DNA of 64,000 bases from Odiellus spinosus (GCA_963920705.1 OY987225.1:7266175-7330174); one strand, 5' to 3'. Positions 32,164-43,406 are shown, numbered from the stretch's first letter. Notes: generated by a model from the letters alone, not told the origin. Numbers and translations are program-made.

Positions 32164-32839
32164 TCATAATTTTATTTGTTTACAAATAATTTTAGTCACC
32201 ATTTGCTTACAAAAATCGAAACTTAAAAAAGTTGAATTATTAAAGATTTCGGTAATTAATTGTATATTTAAATTATTTACAGCATTTGCAAAGTTAATTT
32301 CAACACGTTCCGCCCAATCATGTATAAGACAATCATGTTGATTTTGCGATGGATGGTCAATGAGACATCCATTGCATGAGTTTTTAATAAGTCCCGTTAG
32401 CTGTAGAATAACGATTTCCTTAATAGCTTGGTAAACTTTCTTAGATTCGTTAAGCATGATTTCAACTTGTTGGTGTTTTTCCAAGAGTTTTTCCCATAGA
32501 ACTGGTCCTATAGCAAATCCATTTTTAGTGGGGAATAACATCCCATAGTTCTTTCCGTTCCCGGTCGTCATTTCACGGATATTAAGCATCTTCCGGTCCT
32601 GGTATGACTTGAGTTCCACCCGTTTATGGTTTGATCCTTCGAGGAAAACCGATGAAGGGGTTGCGTCCTCGTTTTGGAAGTATTGGGAGATTTCTTCCCT
32701 CATTCTGTATATTTGAAAGTATTCGTCCTCGCTTAGAATGATTCCAGTGGACCCGTCAGTAAATCCAAGTCTAATTTTGCAGTCGGGAGTAACGGTGATC
32801 GCCTTACTCGATGAAATTTCAAATACGTTCGTGTTGTCC
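32164..32839 (-). CDS. PC4-like single-stranded-DNA-binding protein (3' exon)
   Basis: An open exon of 676 nt follows a strong acceptor (TTCTATCATTTACAG) and ends in TAA at 32164. First block: KIRLGFTDGSTGIILSEDEY. Second block: VELKSYQDRKMLNIREMTT then FPTKNGFAIGPVLWEKLLE, which fits the PC4/p15 coactivator fold (a conserved IRE strand, a PTKxG loop and a W-x2-L helix). The C-terminal part has CNGCLIDHPSQNQHDC, a Cys/His cluster that may bind zinc. PC4-like proteins occur in cells and in several DNA virus and mobile-element lineages. The first exon was not found. It neighbours the polB fragments on the virus-like island. Confidence 0.55.
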
Positions 32840-32858
32840 CTGTAAATGATAGAAACGA

Positions 32859-32900
32859 CTAAGTTAATTGGGGCTTTCGGCTAAGTTAATTGGGGCTTTA
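32859..32900. repeat. Tandem 21-bp duplication in putative intron
   Basis: CTAAGTTAATTGGGGCTTT occurs twice head to tail just upstream of the acceptor of the PC4-like exon. Confidence 0.7.
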
Positions 32901-32949
32901 TACTAATAATAAGATTTTAAGAAGAAAATGATTAAGTTATTTAGGTGGG

Positions 32950-33363
32950 TTAGTTTAAAGCTTTATACGAACAATGGTGGTTCGTGTAATGGAAATAAGG
33001 ACAAACTGTTAAAGCTTTATCACCAAACGTTTTAACATTGCAACCCCATAATATGGCTTGAGGATGAAACAAATAATTGTCAAATTCTCCCACATTTAAT
33101 TTACCAAATTCAGGCGTTATGAAATGTGAGTAAGAAAGAGACAATATCAGCTGGTAACACTCAATGAAGACGGGTTGGGATAACTTGACTAATAGTATCG
33201 TTTTCGTTTCGAATTTTTCGGGGTGAAAATCGTCCGTATTGTGACTCGTTTGTAATACGTAACAAGATTCAACCGCCGCGAAAGCTAAACATTGGAGGGA
33301 TAAAACTCCTTCCAATCGATGGGCTCGCGCACCTGGAGCGGATGATTCAGTCAAATAAGCCAT
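32950..33363 (-). CDS. ORF of 137 residues, unknown
   Basis: ATG frame starting MAYLTESSAPGARAHRLEG and ending CPYFHYTNHHCSYKALN. It has six Cys and several His, with hydrophobic strands (SLQCLAFAAVESCYVL, KTILLVKLSQPVFIECY). It lies directly upstream of the PC4-like exon on the same strand. Not recognised. It may be a separate small virus-like gene. Confidence 0.4.
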   Translation of the reverse strand: MAYLTESSAPGARAHRLEGVLSLQCLAFAAVESCYVLQTSHNTDDFHPEKFETKTILLVKLSQPVFIECYQLILSLSYSHFITPEFGKLNVGEFDNYLFHPQAILWGCNVKTFGDKALTVCPYFHYTNHHCSYKALN

Positions 33364-33423
33364 GGTGACTATAAATTTAATATTGTTGAGAAGACTTTTT
33401 AAAGTAATTTAAATGAGGTTATT

Positions 33424-33515
33424 AGGTAAAAGTAACAATTTTATTCAAATTAAATAATAAGGTAAAAGTAACGATTTTATTCAAATTAAATAATAAGGTA
33501 AAAGTAACGATTTTT
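33424..33515. repeat. 36-bp tandem repeat, about 2.5 copies
   Basis: AGGTAAAAGTAACGATTTTATTCAAATTAAATAATA units start at about 33425, 33461 and 33497. Confidence 0.7.
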
Positions 33516-33643
33516 ATTTCCCCCGTGGCACAACCGTTTTAAAAAGTAACCTAGTTTTTTGAAAGTGTATTACGGTTTACTAGAGGAGAGAGAAAACGTT
33601 GCTAAGCTCCTACGTACAAAACACCAGAAGAGAGATGAAACCT

Positions 33644-33950
33644 TCAAGCCTTTATATTCTGACTTACAATGTAGTAGTTTGTCACCCATTTATGAAACTT
33701 AATGTTGAAGAAAACAAAGGAAAGACCCGAAGTAGACGGTACAAAGATAATGTATCCGTTAAAGATGGTAGCGGTGGGCTGTACGTACTTTTTATGTATT
33801 GTGATCGGAAGATTATCAATAAGTCGCAAAATTGTTGATCTATGAGCTTGATACCACCCGTCAGGTAGTTCCAGTTGTAAACTTAACAAACTATAGAGAC
33901 TGCTGTAAATTATGAACTTCCCCAAACTTTTGGTATTTATATCTCTTTGC
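33644..33950 (-). CDS. Possible small spliced gene with TATA box
   Basis: On the minus strand TATAAAT (about 33943) precedes a frame that reads LQLELPDGWYQAHRST and ILRLIDNLPITI. A GTACGT donor follows at about 33795. No ATG is well placed and no acceptor was confirmed, so this is weak. Not recognised. Confidence 0.25.
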
Positions 33951-34539
33951 GAGTCCTAATCGAGTATATTTTTAGCGTTGGTTTAGGACTCAAATAATCG
34001 CGCGAGGCCTGGGAAAACGGGTTGTGAGTCAGAGTACTGGCGCAACCCTAATGAAAAGCTTTGTCCCGTTAAAGTTTACATACCTGGAATTAAATAATCT
34101 TTTTAATTGAATTTATTTCAGCAGTGGACTTTTAAAGTGAGCTTTTGTAGTCGAAAATCAATAATTGTATGGAAGCCGAACGAAAAGAGTTCTTCATTCG
34201 CAGAAAACTTTGTGATTTTCAAATGTTAAATTTTCAACTTCTGCGTTCACTAATACAACACCAACACAATGTGTAGTTTCTTCCACCGTCGACTCGTTCC
34301 AAACGCGCACTCTTTAGCGATAAATTAAATATTATTATATAAATATATGCTGAAATACAGAAATGTTAGTGCAAAAACTACTCAATGCTTCAATAATCGC
34401 CTTACTGAGGTGGGAGAGAAATTGAATATATTTCTGACGTTTTCTTTAAATCGTATTTGGGTACTCGCTTTTTATAATTAATGATTTTAGCCTTGGATTT
34501 ATTTATCATCACACACGGGTTGCCCACGTGAAAATTTAG
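33951..34539. other. No gene seen
   Basis: Noncoding as far as can be seen. Confidence 0.35.
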
Positions 34540-34546
34540 TATAAAT
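34540..34546 (+). promoter_or_regulatory. TATA box upstream of KEMA copy 3
   Basis: TATAAAT at 34540 lies about 185 bp before the first recognisable KEMA codons. Three ACCAG(C/T)x(G/T)TC(T/C)x words follow (34595-34685). Its link to the pseudogene is an inference. Confidence 0.35.
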
Positions 34547-34724
34547 ACAGCAATCCTTTCCATTGGAAAGCGCCACAAGTTTTCTTGTAGTCTGAACCAG
34601 CAGTCTTCTAACTTTCTTGTTAAAGAACAGTCTGCACTCTCTCTGGTTAAATACCAGTCTCCGCTTTCTCAGCAAATACCAGTGGACTAGCGCGGTATTG
34701 CGTATTAGAGGAGCGCGTAAAAAA

Positions 34725-35049
34725 ATTAATCCATTAAAATATAAAAAAATTATTCTAAAGGACTAGAAAAAACGGCTGAACTTTCCGCTTTGTTTGATGC
34801 CCCTATAATAAACTTAGAACCACTCGGATGTGAAAAGTTTAAAGCATCCGAAAAATGTTGTTCAATGCGTAAACTATATCCATCTAAATGCGCGCGAGAT
34901 AGTGTAAAATGTTACGGGAATATTTGGTCAAAAATCCTGACTTATAGTCAATTACTGCCTCGGACTTAGAAGACAGTGAAAATGAATTGATTTGTGTTAA
35001 CTATAGTGACTATTCAGACGAGGAAAATGATGAATTTTTTTTATTTTAA
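34725..35049 (+). pseudogene. KEMA-family protein, copy 3 (C-terminal half)
   Basis: Landmarks of copies 1 and 2 in order: SKGLEKTAEL (about 34755), APIINLEPLGCEKF, KCCSM, KCARDSVKCYG (about 34885-34915). Then, in another frame, YLVKNPDL, TASDLEDSENE and an acidic tail ending at 35049. One frameshift lies at about 34917 and an in-frame TAG follows NPDL. The N-terminal half is absent. Copies 2 and 3 share the acidic tail, so they are closer to each other than to copy 1. Confidence 0.6.
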
Positions 35050-35418
35050 TTTCCATATAAGTTTAAAAATGTAAAATAGTTAAAATGTTTCAAAAGGGTT
35101 TTATAACATAATTGTAAAAGTTATAAATTTAATAAAACATTTAAATATAATTTATAGAAAAAGTATTTGTCGCTTCACAAAAGCGTGTATAAAAACCAGT
35201 AATGACATTTAAATAAGCGTAAAAACAATTATTACTACACTTAAAGTACATAAATAAGGCACTGGAGAAACATAAATGGGATCTAGGCTTCCACAGATAT
35301 TACAAGGTAGTGCATATATATTGCTTTAAAAATAAACTGTTTTAGAATAAAAACGTGTAGACTTTGTATTCTGACTTACAATCTACGTTCTTCTTCACTT
35401 TGAGTTATAGAAATATAG
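35050..35418. other. No gene seen
   Basis: AT-rich sequence without supported features. Confidence 0.4.
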
Positions 35419-35940
35419 TACTGGGGGACATCTTCAGGTATAAAAACCGTTTTGAGGTTGATTAACTTGCGCTTGAGCAACCACGGGGGGTTAAACGTAG
35501 AAGTACGTATCCCGTCTATGTCTCCGTTAGCAACTGTGTTTGAATTTAGAGAAAACGAATTCGTTAAGAGAAGTCCAATACCATTGAGCAAGTATACTCG
35601 AACAATAAGTTTGCAATATACGAATAATTACATTGATATAAGAATTCCATCGGGGATCATGGAAAAGAGATTACGGCCAAGCAACGGTTTTGATTTAGAA
35701 GCGCCCAAAAAAGGTTCGCAGTCTGATTATATAGCAGATTCAAAACCCCCGGGTGAAACGACTTTATTAAAACCAATTATCCCCCATATAATATCCGAGC
35801 CTGTAAAAGTTGATTACCCTACATCTATAATTACAAAACCTTCTTCTAAAGAAACCTCGCCTTTAAAACCAATTATTCCCCCTATCAAAAAAAGAGGATT
35901 AATCTGGTATAAAACCGCCTGTAGAAATTCCAGCGTCTGA
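35419..35940 (+). CDS. ORF of about 170 codons, unknown
   Basis: Open from about 35419 to 35940. The first ATG is at 35518 and no earlier ATG opens it, so the 5' end may be spliced or lost. It reads IPSMSPLATVFEFRENEF, then NNYIDIRIPSG, then a Pro/Lys-rich part with LLKPIIP and PLKPIIPPI about 39 residues apart. NNYIDIRI resembles DDYIDIQI of the ORF at 13722. Not recognised. Confidence 0.35.
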   Translation, partial: YWGTSSGIKTVLRLINLRLSNHGGLNVEVRIPSMSPLATVFEFRENEFVKRSPIPLSKYTRTISLQYTNNYIDIRIPSGIMEKRLRPSNGFDLEAPKKGSQSDYIADSKPPGETTLLKPIIPHIISEPVKVDYPTSIITKPSSKETSPLKPIIPPIKKRGLIWYKTACRNSSV

Positions 35941-36349
35941 ACCTAATTTATCTCACGATAGTATACCGACTGAAAAGGTACCCGAAAATAAACCATAACC
36001 TACATTGAGCCCCCCTGTAAACCCATAGAGGGTAGAAAGGGGAGGAGTAGAAGGTAGCAGCTTCGGCCATGCATTGCTAGATTTCTCGACTTTTTTTTCT
36101 TTTTTTAGTTTTTTTTTTGTTCCTCTATACATCCGGTTAATCTGTCGACTGCTTATAGCGCTTATAGTCTCGATAAATGAAATGGCGCGAAGTATATCGG
36201 TTTTTGCACCCACAGGGTAGAAATTAATTGAAGCCGGTGAGTTTATTACTTATTGTTTTTCAATTTTATGATAATTAATAACGATTTTCAAAAGTATATG
36301 GAACTATACTTTTAATTTTGAGTTGGGTATTGTATTGTTAAGATAAAAG

Positions 36350-39156
36350 ATGCCACGCCCGAAATATCGCTGTTCTTATGGGCCTTGCACCAGAAATACC
36401 AAACCTATCAAAAGCAAATCATTAAATGGTCCAAATGATGTTACTCTTGTGAATTTCCCATCACCTAAAACTGAAGTAGAAAAGTGCAAAAGGTGGGTAT
36501 CAGCTTGTGGGCGCTCAGACTTCTCAATCAGAGAGGTTTCCAAGGCAAGTCAGATATGTGCTCGTCATTTTCATGGTTTTCGGGGACCACAACAGCTGAA
36601 AATCCGGATCCAGTTCCGTTAATTGATGTCCTCACTCCAGGACTATGTGTCCCATATCCTTCAAAAACTTCAATCAGTAGTGAAGTTAAAAATCAATTGG
36701 TAAGTTATGCCCATAATGTTCAATATGTTCTTATATATAATTTAATACTATCCATTTAGATTGAATTAGATCAACCATGTGCTTTAGGAGGTGAGCCAGA
36801 TTGCTCTCAAGAATTGTCATTAAGCAGCTCTTCATTAGAGATAAAAGAACCAACTAATGAACCTCTATTAAAGCGGAGAATTGACATTCACTCGTTAACC
36901 TATCAAGTAGGCTGGTCTATCGAAGTTTTAGATGATAGTGTTAGGTACAGCAAACTGAAAAATGGATCGACAATTATTCAGTGCACTTTTTCTGATAATG
37001 ACATTATCATAGAATCAATAGATAAGAGCATTAATATACAAACTATTTCTCCAAATTTCAACTTGATTGAAAACCAAAATGTTTATAATTTACTGAACAA
37101 ATTTAATGTTTGCATCGGAAATCCAGACAAAGAAATGGTTGCTTTATTTAAGAGACAAAACAAGTTTAATCGACAAAAAATTGGTTACTACTGTGAGAAA
37201 ACTCAGACTATTTTCAGCAATGGATGTAGTCGATTAATAAAAGCTGGTCAAGTAAAACGATGTCACGCGTGTAGTCGATACAGGGGGTGTCTCAGGAAAA
37301 TCAGATCAAATGCTAATGCCAAACTAGCGGTAGAAGAAACCAAAAAGAAATAAAGGAAACTGATTGATAAACGAAAGGCGACGTTATCGAACTGCCAAAA
37401 AACAAAAGCCGCAATATCAACTATGAAAGAAGCATTTCAAGAGAGGCTAGAAATGGAACCAACTGGGTCATTTACATCTTTATTTCTCAAGCAGCAACTA
37501 AAAGCCATGAGCCCGTCCAAATATGGTATGAAATGGGACAAAACTTTCCTCAAGTGGTGCTGTTATTTGAAGAACAAATCAAATCATCATACGAAGCGTT
37601 GCGAAAATCAGGTTGTATTTATTTACCTACCTCAAGAACCCTGTACAATGAACGACAAGTAGTGACTTCCAAAAGTGGGTTTCAACCGGAAATATTCTCC
37701 GGTATGATTAAGAAGACAAAACTGCACGATCGTGAAAATTGGGACCGTTATTTTGTGATTTTGCTCGATGAGATGAAAATTAGAGAGGATTTAATGTGCC
37801 ATAAAGATACTGGTTTTTTAACGGGTTTCAAAGACATCAATGATGAGATTAATGGTTTTGATGATAAAAAAAGAGAAGTAACCGGTACCGAAGCACCACC
37901 ATTAGCGACTCACATTCTCCAACTAATGTTGAGGGGTGTGACCAACAACATCAAAATACCTTTTGCCCACTTTCCAACTACCGGGGCAACTAGTACCGAA
38001 ATATTTTACATCTTGCAAGAAGCTATTGAAAGACTAGAAAATGCCGGATTTCGAATTATTGGTATTGTTGGAGATGGCGCGTCATCCAATCGCAAATACT
38101 TTAAGATGTGCGCTGAAGCAGCTGGGCATGTTTTTGATGATCATAATAATATTAAATTTTGTGCTCCAAACTTATTTGCAAATGATGAGGAGAGAAATAT
38201 ATATTTTATATCAGATCCACCCCATCTCATCAAAACAACGAGAAATTGCTTTAACAACAGCAGTAAAGAATCAAAAATCCGACAACTTTGGAAGAATAAT
38301 GAATGTATTTCCTGGGATGTAATAGTACAACTCTACTACTTCCAGCTTCGACGAAGAGGAGAATTCAAACACCTGTCCAAGTTGACATACGGCCACGTTT
38401 ACCTAAACTCATACACAAAAATGAAAGTAAATTACGCAGCTCAAGTGCTTAGTGAAACAGTAGCGTGTGGCATCGAGGCATGTTTGGAGGCAGATAAATA
38501 TCCAGAGACTGTAAAATTTATACGGATTTTTAATAAATTTTTCGATGTATGTAACGTAAAAAACTGTAAAGAGAGCTACCAAAAGAGAAAATCCGACAAA
38601 GCGCCCTTCAGATCAGTGAATGATGCTAAACTAAAAGTATGTCAGCTAAGCTTTATGTTAGACTAATTCAAACAATTTTAACAAATTTTTCTATGATGAT
38701 AGTGGCTGGAATCAGATTTTATTGCGTACCTGGATGATTGGGAAGCTGATGTATCTACTCGTGAAGGGAAGTTCTCTCCGTCTGAAAGGGCAAAGATGCT
38801 TCTTAGTCGAGAAACCATAGAAGGATTGAAAATGACTGGTAAATAATTTGTACGATTATTCAAAGTAATTTCTGCAAATTATAATTTTAACGTAAAATGT
38901 TCTCAACGCATGTTTAATTATAGCTCACTCTATTTCAAGCGTGGTGAAATTTATTCTGAGTAAGGGTGCTCCGTATGTCCTTACACAGCACCTAAACCAG
39001 GATCCCTTAGAACAGTACTTCGGAAGGATGAGATCCGCTGGAGGAAGAAATAATAACCCATCTGTTTTCCATTACCAGTCAAATATTGATAAATTAGAAT
39101 CCCTGAAAGGCTTTGTTTTAGAAGCAATTGGAGGCAACACTTCGTTAAATATTTAA
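36350..39156 (+). pseudogene. THAP9/P-element transposase, nearly complete
   Basis: A THAP zinc finger at the start (CSYGPC, VNFPSP, CKRWVSACGR, ICARHF; about 36365-36580). Intron 36700-36759. The next exon has a Cys-rich CHACSRYRGC. The RNase H-like core has LLDEMKIRED (about 37760), GIVGDGASSNR (about 38065) and FISDPPHLIKTTRN (about 38210), then YAAQVLSETVA. Two further exons at about 38703-38839 (ERAKMLLSRETIEGL) and 38922-39156 (DPLEQYFGRMRSAGGRNNN) carry the C-terminal family blocks. Lesions: a frameshift at about 36590, a TAA at 37351-37353 and a frameshift at about 37560. Otherwise all family blocks are present, so inactivation may be fairly recent. Confidence 0.9.
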
Positions 39157-39314
39157 TAAATAATAATAAACATTGAAATTAAACAAATTGAAGGAATAAA
39201 TCTTTGTCAGGATCGTTATCTAAAAAACTATAGTCATTATCATTGACTTTGGGAAATCTTCACTAGAATGGGGGGAAATGTTTTTAATTGCATTAATATC
39301 ATTTTTTGCTTGCG

Positions 39315-40634
39315 TTAATGATATAACCCAGTATTAATCTTCTTGGAATTTGCCGGATGGGCTAATGCGATTGGGCAAGTCAGATTCCGCTTAACTTTAG
39401 GTGAGTTTTCTATATTTTTAATTCCTTTATATTTTGATGTTGTTGCGAGTCTGGCTTTCGTTGGGCTGTTATTAATGGCAAGGGTGACATCTTTAACTTT
39501 GGTAGCTGCCACTTCGCTTTTCTCTTTTATTGCCTTTTTAAAGCCTTCTTTTCTTTCAAGGTTTCCTTCGTTACTTGCTGGTAGTGTTCCAAAACATCTT
39601 TCACCAGAACCTTTCCACGAGTGTTTAAAAAGGTTTCTGTAGCTCTCTTTAGCCATTTCTTGTTATCATCGTACGCTCCTATCTTTTTCCATTCTTCCAA
39701 AATAAGATCATCATTTAATATTTCATCTCTGGCTTTTTCTTTCAACTTTTGATTCCTTAAATTGGCGACCGATTCTGCATCTAGATACATATAAGACTTG
39801 TCCGAAATGATCTTCATTCGTATCACTAACTTGAAGAATTCATCTTGAACTTTCAATAAACCACCCCTATTCAGCAAATTTTTCCAACGTTCCGACTCGT
39901 TGCATAGAGTCAGGTTTCACAATATTTTTCATTATTTCCTCTGGGCAGCCTTTCCATTTGAGAGACCTTGCGAGAAACCCCGAAACGTACCTCAAAACAT
40001 CAGGATTAACTTTACGATTATTTTTAGTTGTAGCATTCAATTCCAATCTCTTGGCGTCCAATTTCTTTTCCTCTTCAGTTTTCAAAGCCTATTCTTTCTC
40101 CCTTTTCATTTCTATTTTGTGTTTTAGTTGATGCATTCCAATATTTGCTAAGCACATGAGTCCCGAAAAAAATGAGCGTAGGAACATTTGTTCAAATGTT
40201 TTTTGAAAGGAGTTAGGAAAAGAAGAGAATTTAGAACACGAGCTGAGAATTGCCCCCAGCTTATTCTCTTTTCGCTCGTGATAACTTCTTTTTAGAATTG
40301 TTTGTAAATAGCTAGACTCGCAACTACACTCCAATATTTTATCTGAAATTACAATTGCTTTCATGTAATTAAAAATTGAATTAGCTATCTTATCATCAGC
40401 TGTTAAATCTTTGAAAAAGAGCTCAAGATTTTGCTTTTTATCTGTGACTATCACTGAGTAAAATTCATCTTGACGCTTTTGAAGTTGCGTGAGTACTTCA
40501 CAGATTAGTATTCTTAAACCACCTAGTATGAAAAGATATAAAAAAAATCAGTTTTAAATAATGTTGTATAGGCCTAATCATTAAACGAATTAAACTATCT
40601 TACTTTCGAGATTATTTTCCTCTGGTACTTCCAT
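39315..40634 (-). pseudogene. Second gene of the P-like transposon
   Basis: Exon 1 is 40634-40604 (MEVPEENNLE, donor GTAAGAT). Exon 2 starts after the acceptor TTCATACTAG at 40522 with GLRILICEVLTQLQKRQDE. It continues through VISDKILECSCESSYLQTIL, DVLRYVSGFLARSLKWKG and LNRGGLLKVQDEFFKL, then a Lys-rich helical C-terminus. Lesions: an in-frame TAG at about 40086-40088 and frameshifts at about 39880 and 39540. The YVSGFLA and GGL..xxDEFF blocks recall segments found near the C-termini of P-like or related transposase genes, but I cannot name the family. Its convergent position inside the inverted repeats makes it part of the element. Confidence 0.55.
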
Positions 40635-40796
40635 GATGCAAGGCTTAAACCCTAATTTATACCAACTACTGTTTAGCAGACGACCGGAATCCAAAAAAGA
40701 GTCGCGCGCATTAAACGGAAGTTCCGAGGAACCCAACCTAATCGAGAACACTTAATACAGGGCCTTCTACTCCTCCCCTTTCTACCCTCTATGGCC

Positions 40797-42041
40797 AAAC
40801 AAGGAAAACCCGCGCCAAACAAGAAAAATAGGCTACGTCGCGATTTCTGCGCATGCGTGAATAAATTAGCGAAAAGGCTAATTGCGAAAATGAGCTTCAA
40901 CTTTCCCCAAAAGCCCGCGAAATCGCGAATTTCAGCTCTCGCGCGCATGTGAACACTCGAGCGAGATTTAGAAAAAGTTTCAACTTAAGCTAAACGCTTA
41001 CGCTTCAGCTTTTCGATCTTCTGTAAACGGGCCTTTATAGTATTTCGCAGCTTTGGAATCACCTAAACTAGTCCTTATTGACAGCCACTCAAATTGAGTA
41101 TCACTACCCTTACTCATAATACGAATAGTTAAGTAATCCCTCTTTGAAATGAATCCTAAGCTGGTAAGTCGCTGGCACCAATTTACAATGTTCCCTGTAA
41201 TACCTGATTAAGTCTCCCGCGATTAGCCTGGGTCACAAAGGTGTATTTTTTTTTTTTTTCAAATATGCTATAAAATCGGGACCGTAATATCCGTTTCAGT
41301 TTGAGTTAAGGAAATAGGCTCGTTGTAAGCGGTCTTTTTTGCCGCTTTCTACAATGTTATTGGCAAGATCTCTGAATCACCACCCAACAACATATTCTCC
41401 TCATTAGACACGTTTACTTTGGGCTTATGCGTTTCCCTAATACTAACACGTGGGATATTTTCATCATTTTCATTGCAATAGCTTTGTACGCCACCGATAT
41501 TCAATTAATCCGCGCAGTCAGATATATTTTGATAGTTATTTTAGCCAGCTCAGTCTCATGCTCCGAAAGATGTACAATGGCCGAAGAATAAATCCTTTGC
41601 TTTAAATCATCTAAGAGGGAGCTGTTTAGTTATACACTAATCAAATATATACCGAACCTATGCTTCATGGGTGAAGTACTATATAGTTTTTAAAAGCCAG
41701 CTTCTGTCTTTCATATTTGTTTTTCCTGCTCATGAAAGAACACAAAAGAAAATTTATCAACGTTAGGACGCTTTGATCCTCGTTTATTAACTCTACTAAT
41801 GGTAAAGAACGAGTTGTTGAGTAATGCATGAAACTTAGTTTTCGGTTATTGTTACCGATCCTCTTCCGTCTCCAAAATATTATCTCGAGCGTAATTATCA
41901 GATAGAAACGGAGCGAGGTTTACTGAACGCAAGAGCCATACGCAGGATCTTTTCCGAGCAAATCTAAAGATTCGCTTAAATCTTTCACTTTGCGTTGTTT
42001 TTGATAAATTTCATATTTTATTTGTCTCATCGTACCTGTTC
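40797..42041 (+). repeat. Promoter-bearing repeat, copy B
   Basis: Second copy of 25095-26154, same orientation, with about 150 extra bases (about 40910-41055, GC-rich with CTCGCGCGC and inverted words). TATAAAA at 41269-41275 and TCAGT at 41296-41300. It is preceded directly by the right end of the P-like transposon. Confidence 0.65.
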
Positions 42042-42197
42042 TAATCTAATTTGGTATCCTCACTAACCTGAGAGGAAGATGTAGGTGTATCTGGATTTTT
42101 ATCAATTTTTTTGTTTTACTTTTTTAGAGTAGGCCTACCTCGTCTAGAATTAACTAGCTTAATATATATACTATTTCTAACAAATTCTAAATCGGTT

Positions 42198-42476
42198 TCA
42201 CTTGTAACTTGAATTATCCCAAAGATCGTTTAAATCTTCATCGTGGGGCCCTTTAATTTCATCGCCTAGTTCTAAATTACCAAATAATCTTTTCACTGGG
42301 TGGGATGAATCTATCTTTTGATCCTCAGCTTTTCTCTTTGGGGTATTTGCAATTACGTTTCTTCCAGTGCGTTCAGGTTGTCGGTTCAATCGGTTTTTTT
42401 TTGGATATTTTTGGGGGTTTTGTATTTGAGAAGTGCGGACCTCCATCAACGCTCGCGGAGGCCTAAATGCGCTCAT
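42198..42476 (-). CDS. Start of a Gypsy gag-like ORF
   Basis: ATG frame of 92 codons, MSAFRPPRALMEVRTSQ, then Lys/Arg/Pro-rich sequence and an acidic end (DEDLNDLWDN). Its position fits gag: about 225 nt downstream, on the minus strand, of an LTR end and possible primer site. It is cut short; upstream repeats take over below 42.1 kb. No zinc knuckle is present in this piece. Confidence 0.4.
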   Translation of the reverse strand: MSAFRPPRALMEVRTSQIQNPQKYPKKNRLNRQPERTGRNVIANTPKRKAEDQKIDSSHPVKRLFGNLELGDEIKGPHDEDLNDLWDNSSYK

Positions 42477-42701
42477 TGCATTGATTCCCTTTAATTCTCC
42501 CTTCAGTCAGAGGAACACGTTCCTCTTTTTGCCGACATATCCCTGACCTTTATTGTAACTTAGTGGGTTCATAGGGAAAGAATAACAACGAAATAATAAT
42601 AATATATTCTTTAAACTTTAATTACGATTTTAACTTAAATCCCATTAAATTCATATTTAAATCATAATATTAATCGACAGGAGTCCTAAGTTCGAATCTC
42701 T

Positions 42702-43393
42702 TGTAATTCCCACTAGTTACAATCTGCCCCCATCTGTAGGTTTCCCTTGATTATATAGGTCTTCCCTGTAGTCACGTGACTTCCTAGGTGGCCATGAATC
42801 CTATAACCGATCCTCTTTTTATTCGGTGGGGGTATCTCTCTCGAACGGGGTCTCTCGTCTCTGATTTTTTATCGTGACGAGATTTCGAGCGATCGAGAGA
42901 AACAATCCTTCCCGAAGAGGGTTATAGAAAAAAGTTTGTTGGGGGCGGGTAAATTTGATAGATAGTTTTTAATTGGTCAACTCCCAGAGCGACGTCATTT
43001 TTCTACCTGATTATTGGTTCTTAGCTATTGTCGAGGGGAAATGTATCTTAGCTAATTTAAGTGGAAATAGGTCCTTGGTGACCCAAAAAAACATTTCTCA
43101 GATTTTGGAAGTTGATGTCAGTACGACTCTTAAATAATGTCGCTGAGGGATAAGGTTTTTCTTAGTTAAGGTTCTATAAGATCGGTCGACTTGGGATGTC
43201 GTTTAACACTGAGGTGTGAAAAGTTTATATTATATTTTCCCACAGTTTTTAAAGGTTGAGGGGCAGAAAAAACTGAAAAACCTTTAAATTATTGGCCTAT
43301 TTTGGCCTATTTGTCTTTAAATTGATGGGAATTAAGTTTAAAAGTGATTAAAAACGAAAATTTTTAAGAGGGATTCGGACGGGAAGGGTTACA
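42702..43393 (-). mobile_element. LTR of Gypsy element (692 bp)
   Basis: On the minus strand it begins TGTAACCC at 43393 and ends GGGAATTACA at 42702, a short terminal inverted repeat (TGTAAxxCC). A polypurine tract, AAGGGGGGAGATA, lies directly upstream (43394-43406), as expected for a 3' LTR. A TATATAA sequence lies at about 42751-42757. The bases after the end (AGAGATTCGAAC) match the complement of a tRNA T-loop, a possible but atypical primer site. It serves the pol tail at 43701-46200 and perhaps also the gag start at 42476. Confidence 0.6.
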
Positions 43394-43406
43394 TATCTCC
43401 CCCCTT
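43394..43406 (-). promoter_or_regulatory. Polypurine tract
   Basis: AAGGGGGGAG followed by ATA and then the LTR start TGTAAC on the minus strand. In LTR retrotransposons this primes plus-strand DNA synthesis. Confidence 0.6.

Larger units (their letters stand above)
36023..40794. mobile_element. P-like transposon with 32-bp terminal inverted repeats
   Basis: The left end (36023-36054) and the right end (40763-40794) are exact reverse complements over 32 bp, starting CCATAGAGGGTAGAAAGGGG. Between them lie a THAP-type transposase gene on the plus strand and a second gene on the minus strand, converging near 39.2 kb. An 8-bp target duplication is not evident: flanks read TGTAAAC on the left and CCAAACAA on the right. 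The right end lies within a few bases of repeat copy B. Confidence 0.8.

Noticed and set aside
25095..42041. A single LTR retrotransposon bounded by the two promoter-bearing repeats
   Set aside because: The interval holds genes of at least three unrelated origins on both strands and no gag-pol in the right orientation. Kept only as an open question.
42660..42715. Possible tRNA 3' half (AGTTCGAATCTC)
   Set aside because: T-stem halves do not pair and no acceptor or anticodon arms are present. It fits better as sequence next to the LTR end.
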